Shown here one piece after another: positions 15,775 to 23,572 of a DNA stretch of 24,963 bases (position 1 is its first letter; each line of letters starts with the position of its first letter). The notes beneath the pieces are model-generated. The model worked only from the letters and a program-made list of their open reading frames with translations, searched no databases and was not told where the DNA came from. Source of the stretch: JAYEHK01 sp034659475 (GTDB taxonomy: Bacteria; Bacillota; Syntrophomonadia; Syntrophomonadales; Syntrophomonadaceae); NCBI GenBank assembly GCA_034659475.1, contig JAYEHK010000026.1, forward strand, positions 1 to 24,963, in the 5' to 3' direction. The translations under genes and the position numbers were made by a program.

Positions 15775-15873
15775 CCTATTATCGTACTAACCCACTTCAA
15801 CGTTCCAACTGTCCAACTAACCAACTTTCCAACTAATAATTCCGCTTATACTCAACCTATTTTCGTACTAACC
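15775..15873 (+). repeat. 8-bp AGTTGG array flanked by 18-base direct repeats
   Basis: The direct repeats CCTATTATCGTACTAACC (15775-15792) and CCTATTTTCGTACTAACC (15856-15873) differ at one base. Between them, 15803-15834 read on the minus strand is four units AGTTGGAA, AGTTGGTT, AGTTGGAC, AGTTGGAA in exact 8-bp phase. Twenty-four bases of this array (15803-15826) recur exactly, inverted, at 24852-24875. Confidence 0.88.
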
Positions 15874-15887
15874 ACCCATGTCTGCAC

Positions 15888-15943
15888 GACACAACCACCG
15901 ATGAAAATCAGTGTGCAACCGGGGAAGGGAACGATTTTAACGC
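15888..15943 (+). repeat. Second GACACAACCACC module joined to a segment shared with copy C
   Basis: GACACAACCACCGATGAAAA at 15888-15907 repeats the module at 15638-15657 with one change. It is joined here to different downstream sequence: 15921-15943 matches 20585-20607 exactly over 23 bases in reverse complement. The same end module is thus linked to different neighbours. Confidence 0.85.
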
Positions 15944-16038
15944 TGATATACGCTGATTACCGCAGATGAACGCTGTTTTATATATTATAAAAAAGAACAG
16001 CGTTAATCAGCGGACATCAGCGTGAATCTGCGTTAAAA
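15935..16038. repeat. Long imperfect inverted repeat of 10-bp ACGCTGATNN units
   Basis: The left arm (15935-15977) and right arm (15996-16038) are each 43 bases and match in reverse complement at 36 of 43 positions, with an 18-base AT-rich loop. Within each arm the core CGCWGAT recurs every 10 bases (for example ACGCTGATAT, ACGCTGATTA, CCGCAGATGA). It lies 100 bases beyond the secF stop, after that operon's terminator. Confidence 0.88.
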
Positions 16039-16074
16039 AAATCCTATTTCCTAATTAATCATTCTTAGAAAGCA

Positions 16075-16121
16075 CAGAAAAAGCTGTCCCTAAAGGCTTT
16101 CACCAATTCAGAAACAGCTTT
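16075..16121 (-). terminator. Probable rho-independent terminator of the secDF operon
   Basis: AAAGCTGTCCCT (16080-16091) and AGAAACAGCTTT (16110-16121) form a 12-bp stem, including two G.U pairs, with an 18-base loop. The minus-strand tail is TTTTTC counting from the end of the stem. It starts 20 bases after the secF stop. Confidence 0.65.
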
Positions 16122-16140
16122 CTTCTAAGTGTTTGTATTG

Positions 16141-16983
16141 TTAGGCTTTGTTCTTTAACTCAAACCATACCGGCGAAGCAACAAAAATGGACGAATATGC
16201 ACCGGATAGGAAACCAATGATCATGGTTATAACGAAAACCTTAATGCTTGTTCCGCCAAACAGCAACAGCGTAATCAGCGGTAACATTGAGGTCAATACC
16301 GTATTAACCGAACGGTTAAGGGTCTGCATAATACTCCGGTTTAATAATGTGGCACGATCTTCCTTGCGTTTCATCCGCAGGTTTTCACGAACCCTGTCAA
16401 AAATAACAATGGTATCATTGATCGAATAACCGATAACCGTTAGAATCGCTGCAATAAAGGTACTGTTTACCTCCCACTGGAAGATAGAGAAAAACCCGAG
16501 CACTATAAGAATATCATGTAGTAAAGCAATAATCGCCGCTATCCCAAAGGTAAACTCAAAGCGAATCGTGATGTAGATCAGAATAAGAATCGCCGCAATG
16601 AGTACCGAGAGAAATGCGTTACGGGTAATTTCACTGCCAATGGTCGCGCCTACAAGCTCTGCACCAAGCAGTTCCGCATCAGCATACTTGGCTGTAAGTG
16701 CCTCCGTGATATCAGCAGTTTTTTCCTGGGTCAGTTCAGGGGTACGAATAAAGAATTCATCGCCACTCTGCTGCACATCAATTCCTTTTTCCAACTCCAG
16801 ATCAGCAAGTATCGTCCGAACGTCAGCAGCATTGGCTGACTCTTCCAACCTGTACTGCAGGACAGACCCGCCTTCGAAATCAATCCCCAGGTTCAAGCCC
16901 TGCATAAACAGAGAGATAATGCCGGGCACAATAATTAAGAGAGAGATAATATAAAATATTTTTCGTTTCTGAATAATCTGCAT
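16141..16983 (-). CDS. secF: Protein translocase subunit SecF
   Basis: This 280-residue membrane protein has the SecF plan: an N-terminal membrane segment, LNLGIDFEGGSVLQYRLEES (the D-F-x-G-G motif), an extracytoplasmic domain, then five membrane segments with SINDTIVIFDRVRENLR and LNRSVNTVLTSMLPLI. SecD and SecF pull exported proteins outward using the proton gradient. Its ATG at 16983 has an AAGGAGGG site and follows the secD stop by 12 bases, so both are co-translated from one mRNA. Confidence 0.97.
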   Translation of the reverse strand: MQIIQKRKIFYIISLLIIVPGIISLFMQGLNLGIDFEGGSVLQYRLEESANAADVRTILADLELEKGIDVQQSGDEFFIRTPELTQEKTADITEALTAKYADAELLGAELVGATIGSEITRNAFLSVLIAAILILIYITIRFEFTFGIAAIIALLHDILIVLGFFSIFQWEVNSTFIAAILTVIGYSINDTIVIFDRVRENLRMKRKEDRATLLNRSIMQTLNRSVNTVLTSMLPLITLLLFGGTSIKVFVITMIIGFLSGAYSSIFVASPVWFELKNKA

Positions 16984-16995
16984 GGTCTACCCTCC

Positions 16996-18201
16996 TTACA
17001 CGCCGTACATTTTTTTATTGTCAGTAATATTGGAAAACAGAACCATGACCCAGCGAGTAAAGGTTAATGCAACCAGCATACTGGCGATAATACCAATAGA
17101 CAAAGTAACAGCAAACCCTTTCACCGGCCCGGTTCCAAAATACATTAAAACACCAGCCGTAATCAGGGTGGTAATGTTGGAATCGAAAATCGTCCAATAG
17201 GCCCGCTTAAAGCCTGATTCTATCGCCGACTTCAATGTCTTGCCGACTCTCAATTCTTCTTTTACGCGTTCATAGATAATAACGTTCGCATCAACCGCCA
17301 TCCCGATCGACAAAGCAAAACCTGCAATTCCAGGCAGCGTAAGGGTGGCGCCCAGCAATGCCATGACCCCCCCCACCAGGAGTCCATACAAAATCAGAGA
17401 AAGGTCTGCAATAAGACCAGGTAAGCGATAGTAACCCAGCATAAAGAATAAAACGGCAATCAAACCGATAATCGCTGCCTTCACACTCTTACTCAGTGAA
17501 TCAGCACCCAGGGTCGGTCCTACCGTTCTTTTTTCCATCATATCAAAAGATACAGGCAGTGCCCCTGACCGCAGCAAAACAGCTAAATTCTGTGCTTCTT
17601 CTGCGGTAAAGTTTCCCGTAATCTCTGCCTGTCCATCGGTAATCGCTTGACTTACAGTAGGAGCACTGATGATTTCACCATCAATTACGATACCAAGCGG
17701 TTTGTGTACATTAGCAGCGGTAGCATCCCCGAAGAGTTTAGCACCTTCTTTATCAAACTCCAGTCCCACAGAAAAAGTTCCATTTCCCACTGACTGTGCA
17801 CTGGCATCCGTCAGATTTTTACCGGTTACCAGAACCTTGCCAGTTTCATCCCAGAATTCAAGCTGGGCGGTATTCTTAATAATATTTACAGCTTCTTCAG
17901 GATCTTCAACCCCTGCCAGTTCAATAACAATGCGGTCATCTCCCTGACGGTAAAGGATCGGCTCGGTAACACCCAGACTGTCAATACGTTCTCTCAAAAT
18001 ACCGACTGCTTTTTGCAGGGTGTCATCGGTCAGGGCTTCATCCCCTTCCATTTCCTGCGCTTGCAGTACAACATGCAATCCCCCCTGAAGATCAAGTCCC
18101 AAGGTAAGGTTATCGCCAATGGGTCCTCTGGTAAAATAGGCCAGTGTACCCAGTACTAATGCAACTACAAGTACTATTACAATACTGGTATTCTTCTGCA
18201 C
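16996..18201 (-). CDS. secD: Protein translocase subunit SecD
   Basis: This 401-residue protein has LGLDLQGGLHVVLQ near its N-terminus, the P1 periplasmic-type domain with VIELAGVEDPEEAVNIIKNT, and the membrane half with GMAVDANVIIYERVKEELR and FDSNITTLITAGVLMYFGTG. It is short compared with Gram-negative SecD (about 600 residues) but usual for Clostridia. The GTG at 18201 is chosen as start because GGAAGGAGG lies seven bases before it; the frame extends six codons upstream through that site. It follows the HD-domain gene by 34 bases and precedes secF. Confidence 0.97.
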   Translation of the reverse strand: MQKNTSIVIVLVVALVLGTLAYFTRGPIGDNLTLGLDLQGGLHVVLQAQEMEGDEALTDDTLQKAVGILRERIDSLGVTEPILYRQGDDRIVIELAGVEDPEEAVNIIKNTAQLEFWDETGKVLVTGKNLTDASAQSVGNGTFSVGLEFDKEGAKLFGDATAANVHKPLGIVIDGEIISAPTVSQAITDGQAEITGNFTAEEAQNLAVLLRSGALPVSFDMMEKRTVGPTLGADSLSKSVKAAIIGLIAVLFFMLGYYRLPGLIADLSLILYGLLVGGVMALLGATLTLPGIAGFALSIGMAVDANVIIYERVKEELRVGKTLKSAIESGFKRAYWTIFDSNITTLITAGVLMYFGTGPVKGFAVTLSIGIIASMLVALTFTRWVMVLFSNITDNKKMYGV

Positions 18202-18235
18202 TATTTGTCCTCCTTCCAACTACTTCTAATCTTAC

Positions 18236-18895
18236 TTATAATAATCTGGCGCCATTGATGATCAAGGCAAATTCACAGTCAAAAAAATCTGCTGCCCTGC
18301 GGCACATTAACATCCTGCTTAAAAAGATTTCAAAATACTCCATAACCGGGCAAATACTTATGTCAATGTTTAATTCCATCGATATTACCTTCTGCTTTGC
18401 ATCGATCATTAGATTTGATTTCTCAACCGCATAATTTACCCGATCGTGAATATCAAAGGTAGCCACATCATGATTTCTCACCCGGTTCCGGTGTACATGT
18501 GATTTATCCGCCAGAATAAGCGCCGCTGCCACTGGATTGACCGCATGCCCTGTGCCTTCATCGTGATTGCCAATAGCTGCAGATACAATAGATATTTCGT
18601 CTGGCTCCATCCCCATTCTATTGAGTAGTTCCATGGCCATTAAAGCACCACTCTGACTGTGGCCATTTCGGTTTACGACATTACCGATATCATGCATATA
18701 CCCAGCAATACCAGCCAGTTCAGCTGTACGTTCATCGTAGCCCAGCTGCAATAATATATCTTTGGCCAAGCGCGATACAAGAGAAATATGAAGGGTCCCA
18801 TGATCGGTATACCCCATTACTCCCAGATGTTCATTGCCCCGCCTGACAAAAGTATTCACATGAGGATTGTCCTTTACCTCTTCAAGCGTTACCAT
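18236..18895 (-). CDS. HD domain phosphohydrolase-like protein
   Basis: This 219-residue protein shows HGTLH (32-36), GYMHDIGN with the HD pair at 68-69, and IGNHDEG at 109-114, then ALILADKSHVHRNRVRN. These are the metal ligands of a soluble HD-superfamily hydrolase. The substrate is unknown. A gene of this kind commonly lies between yajC and secD in Clostridia, but no link to secretion has been shown that I know of. The ATG at 18895 starts two bases after the yajC stop with an AGGA site overlapping that stop, indicating coupling. Confidence 0.88.
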   Translation of the reverse strand: MVTLEEVKDNPHVNTFVRRGNEHLGVMGYTDHGTLHISLVSRLAKDILLQLGYDERTAELAGIAGYMHDIGNVVNRNGHSQSGALMAMELLNRMGMEPDEISIVSAAIGNHDEGTGHAVNPVAAALILADKSHVHRNRVRNHDVATFDIHDRVNYAVEKSNLMIDAKQKVISMELNIDISICPVMEYFEIFLSRMLMCRRAADFFDCEFALIINGARLL

Positions 18896-18897
18896 GT

Positions 18898-19173
18898 CTA
18901 ATCCTCAACTTTTTGCCCAATCGCCTTTTTCAGCATTTCAATCTCCGTATTATCACTTACCTTAAGCAGAATTGTTTCAGCTTTTACTTTGGAAACTTCT
19001 CCCTTGATCCCACCGATACTAACCACTTTGTCTCCTCGTTTAAGATTCTCTTCCATCTCGCTATGTTTCTTTTCCTGTTTTTTGCGTGGCATAATAATAA
19101 ACAGGTAAAAAATCGCAATAAACACACCGAAATAGATCGCAACGGTTAACCATCCGCCTTGTTGAGCTCCCAT
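18898..19173 (-). CDS. yajC: Preprotein translocase accessory subunit YajC
   Basis: This 91-residue protein has one membrane segment (about residues 8-26, ending in YLFIIMPRKKQEKKH) and the YajC core LKRGDKVVSIGGIKGEVSKV near residues 44-63. YajC associates with SecDF. The start at ATG 19173 is set by an AAGGAG site; the frame runs 15 codons further upstream without a better site. It follows tgt by 65 bases. Confidence 0.95.
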   Translation of the reverse strand: MGAQQGGWLTVAIYFGVFIAIFYLFIIMPRKKQEKKHSEMEENLKRGDKVVSIGGIKGEVSKVKAETILLKVSDNTEIEMLKKAIGQKVED

Positions 19174-19238
19174 GTTATCACTCCTTAAAAATTGTTCAAC
19201 TTTATTTTGATTCGCCACAGTTTAACGGAATCCTCTTG

Positions 19239-20345
19239 TTAAAATATGTAAGTTTTATAAAATTTATTATAATAGCTCGTAAACTCTTCTTCTTGTAAGG
19301 CTTTTCTTATCTCTTCCATCATTTTCACCAGGAAGTACACATTATGGTAAGACAGCAGTCTATGACCCAGCATTTCGTTCGTCTTCACCAGATGCCTGAT
19401 ATAAGCACGCGTGTAGTTGCGGCAAACATAACAATCGCATTGTTCATCCAACGGGGAAAAATCCTCCGCATAACTGGCATTTCGAACCACCAGTTTTCCT
19501 TTATGGGTAAAAGCAGTCCCATGCCGGGCAATACGCGTAGGCAATACGCAATCGAACATATCAACCCCCCGTTTTACCCCTTCCAATAGGTCTTCGGGCG
19601 CACCTACGCCCATAAGGTAACGCGGTTTTGCGTCTGGCAAATATCCATCTACCATATCAAGCATGCCATACATTTTATCCTTGGGTTCTCCTACACTAAG
19701 GCCCCCAATAGCATAGCCCGGAAAATCCAACGCAGTAATGGCACGAGCACTTTTTTCCCGTAAATCAGGGAAAACATTCCCCTGAACAATGCCAAAAAGG
19801 GCTTGATCACTGCGGGTATGACTTTCCTTACAGCGCCGGGCCCAGCGTGCGGTTCTCTCCACCGCCTTCTCTGCCTCTTCATAGCTACACGGATAGGGAG
19901 AACATTCATCAAAGCACATCGCGATGTCTGCCCCCAGTTTTTGTTCAATATCCATCACTTTTTCCGGGGTCAGATAATGCCTGGACCCGTCAATATGGGA
20001 ACTGAACTGCACACCATCCTCATCTATTTTACGGAGCCCTTTCAGACTAAAAACCTGGAACCCTCCGCTATCAGTAAGTATGCCACGCTTCCAGTTCATA
20101 AATCCATGCAATCCGCCAGCGCGGTCAATAAGATCTTCACCGGGACGTAAGTAAAGATGATAGGTATTGGAGAGAATAATCCCTGCTCCAATTTCATACA
20201 AATCCTCTGGTGTAAGGGTCTTAACCGTCGCCTGGGTCCCCACCGGCATAAAAATGGGCGTATCAATCATCCCGTGCGAAGTGGTTAACTGACCTAGCCT
20301 GGCTGATTTTGATGAATTTTTTTTTACAACTTTAAAATCAAACAC
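19239..20345 (-). CDS. tgt: tRNA-guanine transglycosylase, Tgt
   Basis: This 368-residue enzyme exchanges guanine-34 of GUN-anticodon tRNAs for preQ1 or queuine-like base. D92 in TDSGGFQVFS and D265 in VDMFDCVLPTRIARHG are the general acid/base and nucleophile positions. The zinc site is complete: C303, C305, C308 and H334. The start is GTG 20345 with a GGAGG site. It follows queA across the 287-base repeat-bearing gap of copy C, which is unusual for two genes normally adjacent. Confidence 0.97.
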   Translation of the reverse strand: MFDFKVVKKNSSKSARLGQLTTSHGMIDTPIFMPVGTQATVKTLTPEDLYEIGAGIILSNTYHLYLRPGEDLIDRAGGLHGFMNWKRGILTDSGGFQVFSLKGLRKIDEDGVQFSSHIDGSRHYLTPEKVMDIEQKLGADIAMCFDECSPYPCSYEEAEKAVERTARWARRCKESHTRSDQALFGIVQGNVFPDLREKSARAITALDFPGYAIGGLSVGEPKDKMYGMLDMVDGYLPDAKPRYLMGVGAPEDLLEGVKRGVDMFDCVLPTRIARHGTAFTHKGKLVVRNASYAEDFSPLDEQCDCYVCRNYTRAYIRHLVKTNEMLGHRLLSYHNVYFLVKMMEEIRKALQEEEFTSYYNKFYKTYIF

Positions 20346-20388
20346 TGATTTCCTCCATTACTTAGTGGTTAATTAGAAAATAGACTTT

Positions 20389-20436
20389 TAATAGACACGG
20401 ACTACGCGGACTTATTAGACTTACGAGGACCTTTTT
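20389..20436 (+). repeat. Mosaic intergenic repeat, copy C, GGACT array
   Basis: These 48 bases match 15722-15769 in reverse complement at 46 positions. Units of about nine bases end in GGACT (ACACGGACT, ACGCGGACT). A run of T follows, as in copies A and B1. It lies 44 bases upstream of the tgt start. Confidence 0.88.
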
Positions 20437-20439
20437 GGT

Positions 20440-20539
20440 GAGTCTCAGGGACTGGTCTGCTGACTCGTTTTAAGAAAAACCATCATATGCCCCCACCAGC
20501 AATTGCAAAAATGAGTCTGCGGACCTGTCCCAGTGACTC
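20440..20539. repeat. REPIN-like inverted pair of 27-base GAGTC...GACTC elements
   Basis: The arms 20440-20466 and 20513-20539 each begin GAGTC and end GACTC, with GGGACTGGTC or GGACCTGTCCC in the middle. They match in reverse complement at 22 of 27 positions around a 46-base spacer. The arrangement resembles REP doublets, but no REP-associated transposase is in the window. Confidence 0.75.
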
Positions 20540-20556
20540 GCCCGCACCCGGCTAAT

Positions 20557-20635
20557 TTTCATCAGCGGTAATCAGCGAACATCTGCGTTAAAATCGTTCC
20601 CTTCCCCCTAACTCCTAACCCCTCACCCATTTTCA
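20557..20635 (-). repeat. Mosaic intergenic repeat, copy C, 10-bp and 7-bp arrays reaching the queA stop
   Basis: On the minus strand from the queA stop: TGAAAATGGG, then TGAGGGG, TTAGGAG, TTAGGGG, GAAGGGA in 7-bp phase (20625-20598), then units ACGCAGATGT, TCGCTGATTA, CCGCTGATGA in 10-bp phase, then GATGAAAATT. The TGA stop codon of queA (20633-20635) falls in the TGAAAAT part of the repeat. Confidence 0.85.
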
Positions 20636-21694
20636 CCGGATCAGCATGGCATCCCCATAGCTGAAGAAGCGGTATTCGTTATCCACTGCATGGCGATAGG
20701 CCTGCATCGTATGATCTAGTCCAGAAAAAGCTGATACCAGCATAATTAACGAGGAACCTGGCAGATGAAAATTAGTGATCATCCGGTCAATCCCCTTCAA
20801 CTCGTAACCCGGATAGATGAATTTATTGGTTTCACCACTCTGTCCGCAATAGCCATAATCCTCATTATAAATCGTTTCCAATGTTCTGACTACCGTTGTT
20901 CCTACAGCAATAATTTTCCCACCGTTACGACGCGTTTGGTTAAGCCTTTGCGCTGTCTCTTCGGTCATTTTGTAGGATTCATAATGCATGTGATGGTCCC
21001 TGATGTCTTCACTATTTACCGGCCGGAAAGTCCCCAGACCAACATGCAATAGTACGGTTTCTATGTTGATGCCTTTGTTTTTGATGATTTCCAATAGTTC
21101 TTCCGTAAAATGCAACCCTGCTGTAGGCGCAGCTGAAGACCCAGATTGTACTCCAAAGACTGTTTGATACCTGCATTTATCACTTTCTTCCGCTGCTCGA
21201 TTAATATAGGGCGGCAAGGGCATATTGCCGACTCGCTCAATAAAGCCCCATTCGTCCTCACAGTGATTAAATCGAACCAGCTTCCCTCCAGCAATATCCA
21301 GATCCGCTAAGATCTCGATTTCAACCCCTTCCTCTTCAAACAATACGCGGCTTCCAGGTTTTAGCCGTTTAGCCGGGCGAACCAAAGCCTCCCAGTTGCC
21401 ATCAGCCTGTCGCTGTAATAGAAAAACCTCCACCCTAGCTCCGGTGTCCTTTTGTCCATAAAGTCTGGCCGGTATCACCCTGGTTTCGTTTAACACCAGG
21501 GTATCTCCCGGAGAGAAATAATCAACAACGTCATAAAAATACCGATCTTCTACTGCACCAGTCTTTTTATCTAACACAAGCAGTCTTGAGTGATCTCTTT
21601 TATCAATGGGATACTGAGCTATTAAATGAGACGGAAGATCAAAACGATACGTCTCTAACTCATAAAATTTATTCTGCTCTGATGGTTCTATCAT
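20633..21694 (-). CDS. queA: S-adenosylmethionine:tRNA ribosyltransferase-isomerase, QueA
   Basis: This 353-residue enzyme transfers and rearranges the ribosyl part of S-adenosylmethionine onto preQ1-tRNA to give epoxyqueuosine. It shows YRFDLPSHLIAQYPIDKRDHSR, LVLNETRVIPARLYG, SSAAPTAGLHFTEELL and ITNFHLPGSSLIMLVSAF, all QueA signatures. It carries about 12 extra N-terminal residues relative to typical family members. The ATG at 21694 has an AGGAG site at 11 bases. Its stop codon is embedded in repeat copy C. It lies between DUF2905 and tgt. Confidence 0.97.
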   Translation of the reverse strand: MIEPSEQNKFYELETYRFDLPSHLIAQYPIDKRDHSRLLVLDKKTGAVEDRYFYDVVDYFSPGDTLVLNETRVIPARLYGQKDTGARVEVFLLQRQADGNWEALVRPAKRLKPGSRVLFEEEGVEIEILADLDIAGGKLVRFNHCEDEWGFIERVGNMPLPPYINRAAEESDKCRYQTVFGVQSGSSAAPTAGLHFTEELLEIIKNKGINIETVLLHVGLGTFRPVNSEDIRDHHMHYESYKMTEETAQRLNQTRRNGGKIIAVGTTVVRTLETIYNEDYGYCGQSGETNKFIYPGYELKGIDRMITNFHLPGSSLIMLVSAFSGLDHTMQAYRHAVDNEYRFFSYGDAMLIR

Positions 21695-21701
21695 ACAAAT
21701 A

Positions 21702-21929
21702 TTATCTCCTGAAAAATAAGTTTAAAATAACGGACAACACAATACTGATAATAATACAACTGGTCAGAGGAAAGTAAAAGAACAAATTGTCTTTTTTGAA
21801 AAAAATATCACCCGGAAGCCTTGGTATCCCTATTCCATTTTTTCCAAAAAGCAATAACAATAACCCCAACAACAGCAAAATTACACCAAACACAACAAAT
21901 GCCTTTCCAGTCGTATAAAAAGGGTTCAT
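21702..21929 (-). CDS. DUF2905 small membrane protein
   Basis: This 75-residue protein has two membrane segments (about 10-28 and 52-71) around the conserved loop RLPGDIFFKKDNLFFYFPL, which identifies DUF2905. The function is unknown. The ATG at 21929 has an AGGAGGG site. It is seven bases before queA and 11 bases after queH in transcription order, so it belongs to the ruv-que operon, as often seen in Clostridia. Confidence 0.92.
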   Translation of the reverse strand: MNPFYTTGKAFVVFGVILLLLGLLLLLFGKNGIGIPRLPGDIFFKKDNLFFYFPLTSCIIISIVLSVILNLFFRR

Positions 21930-21940
21930 TAATCTCCCTC

Positions 21941-22495
21941 CTATTTAAGACGCTCCCGAATTTCTTTGGGCGCATATCTTTCTACCTCGCTGTATAGGCA
22001 GCCGCAGTACTGTTGCCTGTAGAGCCCCATGTTTCGCGAACGTTCTCCGCTTTCTTTAAACCCTTCACGAAAATCACGATAGAGAAACGGCACCCCATAT
22101 TTACTGCCCGCAGCATCACCTATTTCCCTTATCCAATCATGCTTTTGATGTTTACTCACCAGCAATGTCGTAGAAAAGTAATCAAATTTTCCTTTGCGCG
22201 CAACATGCGCTGCTTGTTCCATTCGCATCTGATAGCAAAAGAAACACCGCCGGCTTTCCCGGAAAGAAATCCTTTGAAAATATTCAACCGGCGCATATAA
22301 TTCATCATAGATAACCTTCAGATCTGCAATCTCTGCATACTGTTCAACCGCTTCTTTCCGTTTCAGCCACTCCATATATGGATGGATGTTGTTGTTATGA
22401 TAATACCCCATCACCTCAAACCCTTCTTCTCGAAGCGCCGGAACGGGATAGGTTGCACAGGGTCCACAGCAAATATGAAGCAAGACCTTTTCCAA
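21941..22495 (-). CDS. queH: Epoxyqueuosine reductase QueH
   Basis: This 184-residue protein (former DUF208) reduces epoxyqueuosine to queuosine in tRNA, the last step of the pathway, replacing the unrelated cobalamin enzyme QueG. The cysteine motifs for the iron-sulfur and metal sites are present: CC at 9-10 and C13 in HICCGPC, C84 and C87 in RCFFC, C164 and C166 in YCGC. The start is TTG 22495, with GGTGA in front; the nearby ATG is out of frame. It sits between ruvB and DUF2905-queA, giving the cluster three queuosine genes. Confidence 0.95.
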   Translation of the reverse strand: MEKVLLHICCGPCATYPVPALREEGFEVMGYYHNNNIHPYMEWLKRKEAVEQYAEIADLKVIYDELYAPVEYFQRISFRESRRCFFCYQMRMEQAAHVARKGKFDYFSTTLLVSKHQKHDWIREIGDAAGSKYGVPFLYRDFREGFKESGERSRNMGLYRQQYCGCLYSEVERYAPKEIRERLK

Positions 22496-22511
22496 ATTTC
22501 ATCACCAACCT

Positions 22512-23558
22512 CTATTGATCCTCTGTCTCGTCAAACAAAGATGTTTCCGTTGAAGACTCTTTATTCATCGGATACCCAAGATGACGGTAAGCCCTCTCGG
22601 TAGCTACTCTTCCCCGGGGCGTTCGCTGAATAAATCCGAGTTTAAGCAGATAGGGTTCATACACATCGGTTACGGTATCGGTCTCCTCTGAAACCGCTGC
22701 AGACAGCGTATCCAGACCAACCGGCCCACCACCAAATTTTACGATAATGGCCTCCAGAATCATCCGGTCAACCATGTCCAAACCATACTTATCGATCTCC
22801 AGCATACGCAGCGCACGTTCTGTACTGTCTCTATCAATAAGACCATTTCCCTTAACAATAGCATAGTCTCTGACCCGTTTCAAAAGACGATTCGCCACCC
22901 TCGGCGTTCCTCTCGCACTACGAGCAATGCCCCTTGCGCCTTCCTCATCAACCGCAATCGATAGGATATCAGCAGCTCGAGTAATGATTTGGCCCAATTC
23001 TTCCTCGGTATAAAAATCCAGTCGGCAATTGATACCAAACCGATCCCGCAGAGGTGAACTGAGTAACCCGGGACGCGTGGTTGCCCCAACCAGCGTAAAG
23101 GGCGGCAGATCAATCTGCAACGTACGAGCAGCTGGTCCCTTGCCAATTACAATATCAATTACATGATCCTCCATAGCCGGATACATGATCTCTTCTACAC
23201 TTCGGTTCAGCCGATGAATCTCATCAATAAACAAAACCTCACCCGGTTCCAAATTGGTAAGAATAGCTGCCAGATCCCCTGGTCTTTCGATGGCTGGACC
23301 AGATGTTTTTCGAATCTGGCATCCCATCTCATTGGCCAGAATGCTGGCCAGGGTTGTTTTCCCTAAACCCGGCGGTCCACTCAACAGAACATGGTCCAGA
23401 CATTCCCCCCGCTCCCGTGCAGCCGAAATAAAAATCTCCATGTTCTCTTTCACCCTCGACTGCCCGATATAATCCCTCAAACGCAAAGGTCTCAAGGAAT
23501 GATCCATCAAATCTTCTTCACCAATCGCCTGGGAAGATACAACACGTTCATCCTGCAA
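22512..23558 (-). CDS. ruvB: Holliday junction branch migration helicase RuvB
   Basis: This 348-residue AAA+ motor has Walker A GPPGLGKT at 61-68, Walker B FIDEIH at 110-115, and the sensor and arginine finger region GATTRPGLLSSPLRDRFG, then the C-terminal winged helix with QRTPRGRVATERAYRHLG. RuvB hexamers drive branch migration on RuvA-bound junctions. The start is TTG 23558 after GGGGGAGA; the ATG nearby is out of frame. It follows ruvA by 14 bases. Confidence 0.98.
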   Translation of the reverse strand: MQDERVVSSQAIGEEDLMDHSLRPLRLRDYIGQSRVKENMEIFISAARERGECLDHVLLSGPPGLGKTTLASILANEMGCQIRKTSGPAIERPGDLAAILTNLEPGEVLFIDEIHRLNRSVEEIMYPAMEDHVIDIVIGKGPAARTLQIDLPPFTLVGATTRPGLLSSPLRDRFGINCRLDFYTEEELGQIITRAADILSIAVDEEGARGIARSARGTPRVANRLLKRVRDYAIVKGNGLIDRDSTERALRMLEIDKYGLDMVDRMILEAIIVKFGGGPVGLDTLSAAVSEETDTVTDVYEPYLLKLGFIQRTPRGRVATERAYRHLGYPMNKESSTETSLFDETEDQ

Positions 23559-23572
23559 GATTCTCTCCCCCT

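Noticed and set aside
15631..16040. CRISPR array
   Set aside because: The units are 7-10 bp and directly adjacent, with no 25-40 bp repeats separated by unique spacers and no cas genes.
14624..16040. Insertion sequence or composite transposon bounded by inverted copies A and B1
   Set aside because: The only gene between them is the LapA-like protein, there is no transposase, and the copies also occur singly elsewhere in the window.
20346..20388. preQ1 riboswitch or other structured leader before tgt
   Set aside because: Only 43 bases of AT-rich sequence with a normal ribosome binding site; no H-type pseudoknot pattern was visible.
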